The translations under genes were made by a program, and so were the position numbers. The notes below the pieces were generated by a model. The model saw only the letters and a program-made list of their open reading frames with translations. It was not told the DNA's origin and made no database searches. This document shows, piece by piece, positions 63,990 through 64,000 of a stretch of 64,000 nt of DNA. Origin of the DNA: Fuerstiella sp041398845 (GTDB taxonomy: Bacteria > Planctomycetota > Planctomycetia > Planctomycetales > Planctomycetaceae); NCBI GenBank assembly GCA_041398845.1, contig JAWKTZ010000011.1, positions 368,394 through 432,393 on the forward strand, written 5' to 3'. Each line of letters begins with the position of its first letter. Position 1 is the first letter of the stretch.

Positions 63990-64000
63990 AGGCTATCTGG
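63987..64000. repeat. Start of a further TAGAGGCTATCTG element (cut by window edge)
   Basis: The last 14 bases of the window match the end of the long palindrome at 34913 at 12 of 14 positions, starting at the stop codon of the TadG-like gene. The rest, if present, lies outside. The match is short and could be chance, but the placement at a gene end parallels the miaB case. Confidence 0.4.

Overview
The window reads as the chromosome of a planctomycete (Planctomycetales, probably Planctomycetaceae or a close relative; species not resolvable by eye). The main evidence is a very large secreted protein joining LamG, Planctomycete cytochrome c, DUF1549 and DUF1553 domains next to a DUF1501 protein. 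Supporting signs are a CxxC...CxxC zinc-ribbon membrane protein, FG-GAP and PQQ-like beta-propeller proteins, sugar-isomerase TIM barrels, NIPSNAP and Dabb secreted proteins, and many hypothetical lipoproteins. Base composition is moderately GC rich throughout. No rRNA, tRNA, CRISPR array, prophage, transposase or integrase gene was seen.

Layout. 1-2.3 kb: gene-poor, with an orphan small protein, a zinc-ribbon membrane protein and a 5'-truncated esterase. 2.3-11.5 kb (minus strand): a respiratory cluster of cupredoxin lipoprotein, di-heme cytochrome c lipoprotein, membrane protein, CcoN, CcoO, two small membrane subunits, CcoI and a TauE/SafE-like membrane protein. This is a cbb3-type oxidase in which canonical CcoP appears split. 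12.1-19.4 kb: a CBS-domain protein, then a minus-strand run of Dabb, DUF1553/DUF1549, DUF1501 and SMP-30 genes. 19.7-23.2 kb (plus): CocE-type hydrolase, arsenate reductase-like phosphatase, EboE-like protein. 23.4-27.7 kb: DUF2079 membrane protein and an alpha/beta-hydrolase lipoprotein. 28.0-33.7 kb (minus): phosphoglucosamine mutase-like gene, small lipoprotein, then a tightly packed trio of asparagine-synthetase-like ligase, radical SAM enzyme and halogenase-like flavoprotein. 34.1-38.8 kb: PIG-L deacetylase, sugar isomerase, FG-GAP protein, PQQ-propeller protein. 39.4-43.7 kb: two unknown overlapping genes, a tiny membrane peptide and a second halogenase-like flavoprotein. 43.9-47.6 kb: molybdate-type ABC transporter with a fused double substrate-binding protein and a MoaD-like protein. 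47.7-52.2 kb: hypothetical protein, EpmB divergent from EF-P, a 28-residue ORF and MiaB. 52.3-60.4 kb (minus): TPR protein, ExbB/TolQ, ExbD/TolR and a 1083-residue protein with a terpenoid-cyclase-like repeat domain. 60.7-64 kb: double-NIPSNAP protein, small membrane protein, TadE-like and TadG-like proteins.

The intergenic spaces hold at least five kinds of palindromic repeat. Three are present in two or more copies in this window (27752/33848; 34913/60381 with partial copies at 52245 and 63987; 35091/39242). One family keeps its terminal hairpins although the stem sequences differ between copies, which suggests selection on folded RNA or single-stranded DNA.

The genes most worth attention are the ligase/radical SAM/flavoprotein trio at 28.0-31.8 kb, which looks like an uncharacterised small-molecule or peptide-modifying pathway; the split cbb3 oxidase; the fused double ModA; and the palindromic repeat families.
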